Source: an uncultured Bacilli bacterium
GTDB taxonomy: Bacteria; Bacillota_I; Bacilli_A; RFN20; CAG-631
Assembly: GCA_947627355.1 (NCBI GenBank)
Contig: CANQVX010000003.1
Span: 1 to 64,000 of the forward strand
Direction of reading: 5' to 3'
DNA: 64,000 nt
Part shown: piece by piece, positions 63,636 to 64,000 of the stretch
Numbering within the stretch: position 1 is the stretch's first letter
How the letters are laid out: each line of letters begins with the position of its first letter
The notes under the pieces: generated by a model
Told to the model about the DNA's origin: nothing
The model's input: the letters and a program-made list of their open reading frames with translations, nothing else
The model's database searches: none
Program-made: the position numbers and the translations under genes

Positions 63636-63917
63636 ATGACAAATGTTGTTGTATTAATTGGACAAGTAAAAAGAGCTTATTTTGATGAAAAAACAAGTAC
63701 ATGTTATCTTGAATTAAAGGTCGAAAATCCTTTTGTAGATGAATATGATACTGTTGAAGAAGTTTATGTCGTCAGGTTATGGCGTGGAATTTATAATGAC
63801 TTGAAATCTATATCTAAAATAAAACCTAATATTCTTGTTGGTATTAAAGGCCGACTTGAAATTGAAAATGATAAAGTAATTATTGTAAGTGAAAGAGTTT
63901 CTTTTTTAGGTAAATAA
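63636..63917 (+). CDS. Short SSB-like OB-fold protein
   Basis: A 93-residue protein resembling the OB-fold of single-strand DNA-binding proteins (VVVLIGQVKRAYFDEKTST, VVRLWRGIYNDL, VGIKGRLEIENDKVIIVSERVSFL). It lacks the acidic C-terminal tail that recruits partners in SSB. It is probably a secondary, short SSB-type protein. GGTGATGGAAA precedes the ATG. Function is inferred from fold only. Confidence 0.7.
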   Translation: MTNVVVLIGQVKRAYFDEKTSTCYLELKVENPFVDEYDTVEEVYVVRLWRGIYNDLKSISKIKPNILVGIKGRLEIENDKVIIVSERVSFLGK

Positions 63918-63939
63918 TTATTTATTTTAAGCATAAAAA

Positions 63940-63975
63940 AAGATTCATCAAAAACATGGATGTATCTTAATTTTT
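63940..63975 (+). terminator. Probable terminator after the SSB-like gene
   Basis: AAGATTCATC pairs imperfectly with GATGTATCTT around a nine-base loop, followed by a short T run. Confidence 0.5.
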
Positions 63976-64000
63976 GTTATGGCTAAAAAACGGATTTTAA

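Overview
The window is AT-rich DNA with short gaps and strong AGGAGG or AGGTGG ribosome binding sites. TGA is used as a stop and Trp is encoded by TGG, so the standard bacterial code applies. CIRCE operators, a T-box leader, HrcA, DUF1846, a YmfF/YmfH pair, lipoprotein signal peptides and an L,D-transpeptidase point to a low-GC Bacillota cell that keeps a wall. Gene orders of the Bacillus chromosome survive in compacted form without the sporulation genes (pth-mfd...tilS-ftsH-hslO; truB-ribF-rpsO; hrcA-grpE-dnaK-dnaJ; ftsK-ymfF-ymfH). I infer a host-associated, genome-reduced Bacilli/Erysipelotrichia/RF39-type lineage. The exact taxon cannot be read from the sequence.

Region by region: (1) 1-1.7 kb is accessory: the end of an IS1595-like transposase, an unrecognised MGGRGA protein, and two nearly identical small genes that look like a duplicated immunity gene. 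(2) 1.9-6.6 kb: two surface-anchored papain-like (C1) proteases with Ig-like repeats. The first has a promoter so close to its ATG that the mRNA should be leaderless. (3) 6.6-18.8 kb: a MATE pump, DUF1846, a GH26-like lipoprotein, a NatAB-like ABC exporter whose promoter spacer holds nine Gs, an ArsR-type repressor with a P1B metal ATPase, a Na/Pi symporter and a cyclodeaminase-like protein. (4) 18.9-19.7 kb: a two-gene membrane operon of unknown role. (5) 20.0-33.6 kb: a co-directional run pth, mfd, orphan, tilS, ftsH, hslO, phosphoesterase, degenerate GGDEF-EAL protein, GH13 glucosidase. FtsH has a duplicated external domain. (6) 33.6-36.3 kb: an alpha/beta hydrolase divergent from a CIRCE-controlled htpG. 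(7) 36.5-39.3 kb: ECF sigma factor, membrane anti-sigma candidate and secreted cysteine-peptidase-like protein. (8) 39.4-42.2 kb, minus strand: a tRNA methyltransferase, a repeat lipoprotein apparently split by a frameshift, and a cysteine-rich surface protein.

(9) 42.3-50.9 kb: truB, ribF, rpsO, two M42 aminopeptidases, an L,D-transpeptidase, T-box-controlled thrS without its TGS domain, trmB, ytpR and a tiny basic-tailed protein. (10) 51.1-52.8 kb: a BspA-type leucine-rich lipoprotein. (11) 53-57.7 kb: hrcA-grpE-dnaK-dnaJ behind two CIRCE elements. (12) 57.8-63.9 kb: ftsK/spoIIIE, a paired M16 peptidase module, acpS and a short SSB-like protein.

The core genes cover translation quality, protein folding and turnover, DNA repair and segregation. 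The accessory set is mostly secreted or surface proteins (proteases, glycosidase, LRR and Ig-like domains), as expected of a gut or mucosal commensal. No gene-free stretch exceeds 300 bases.
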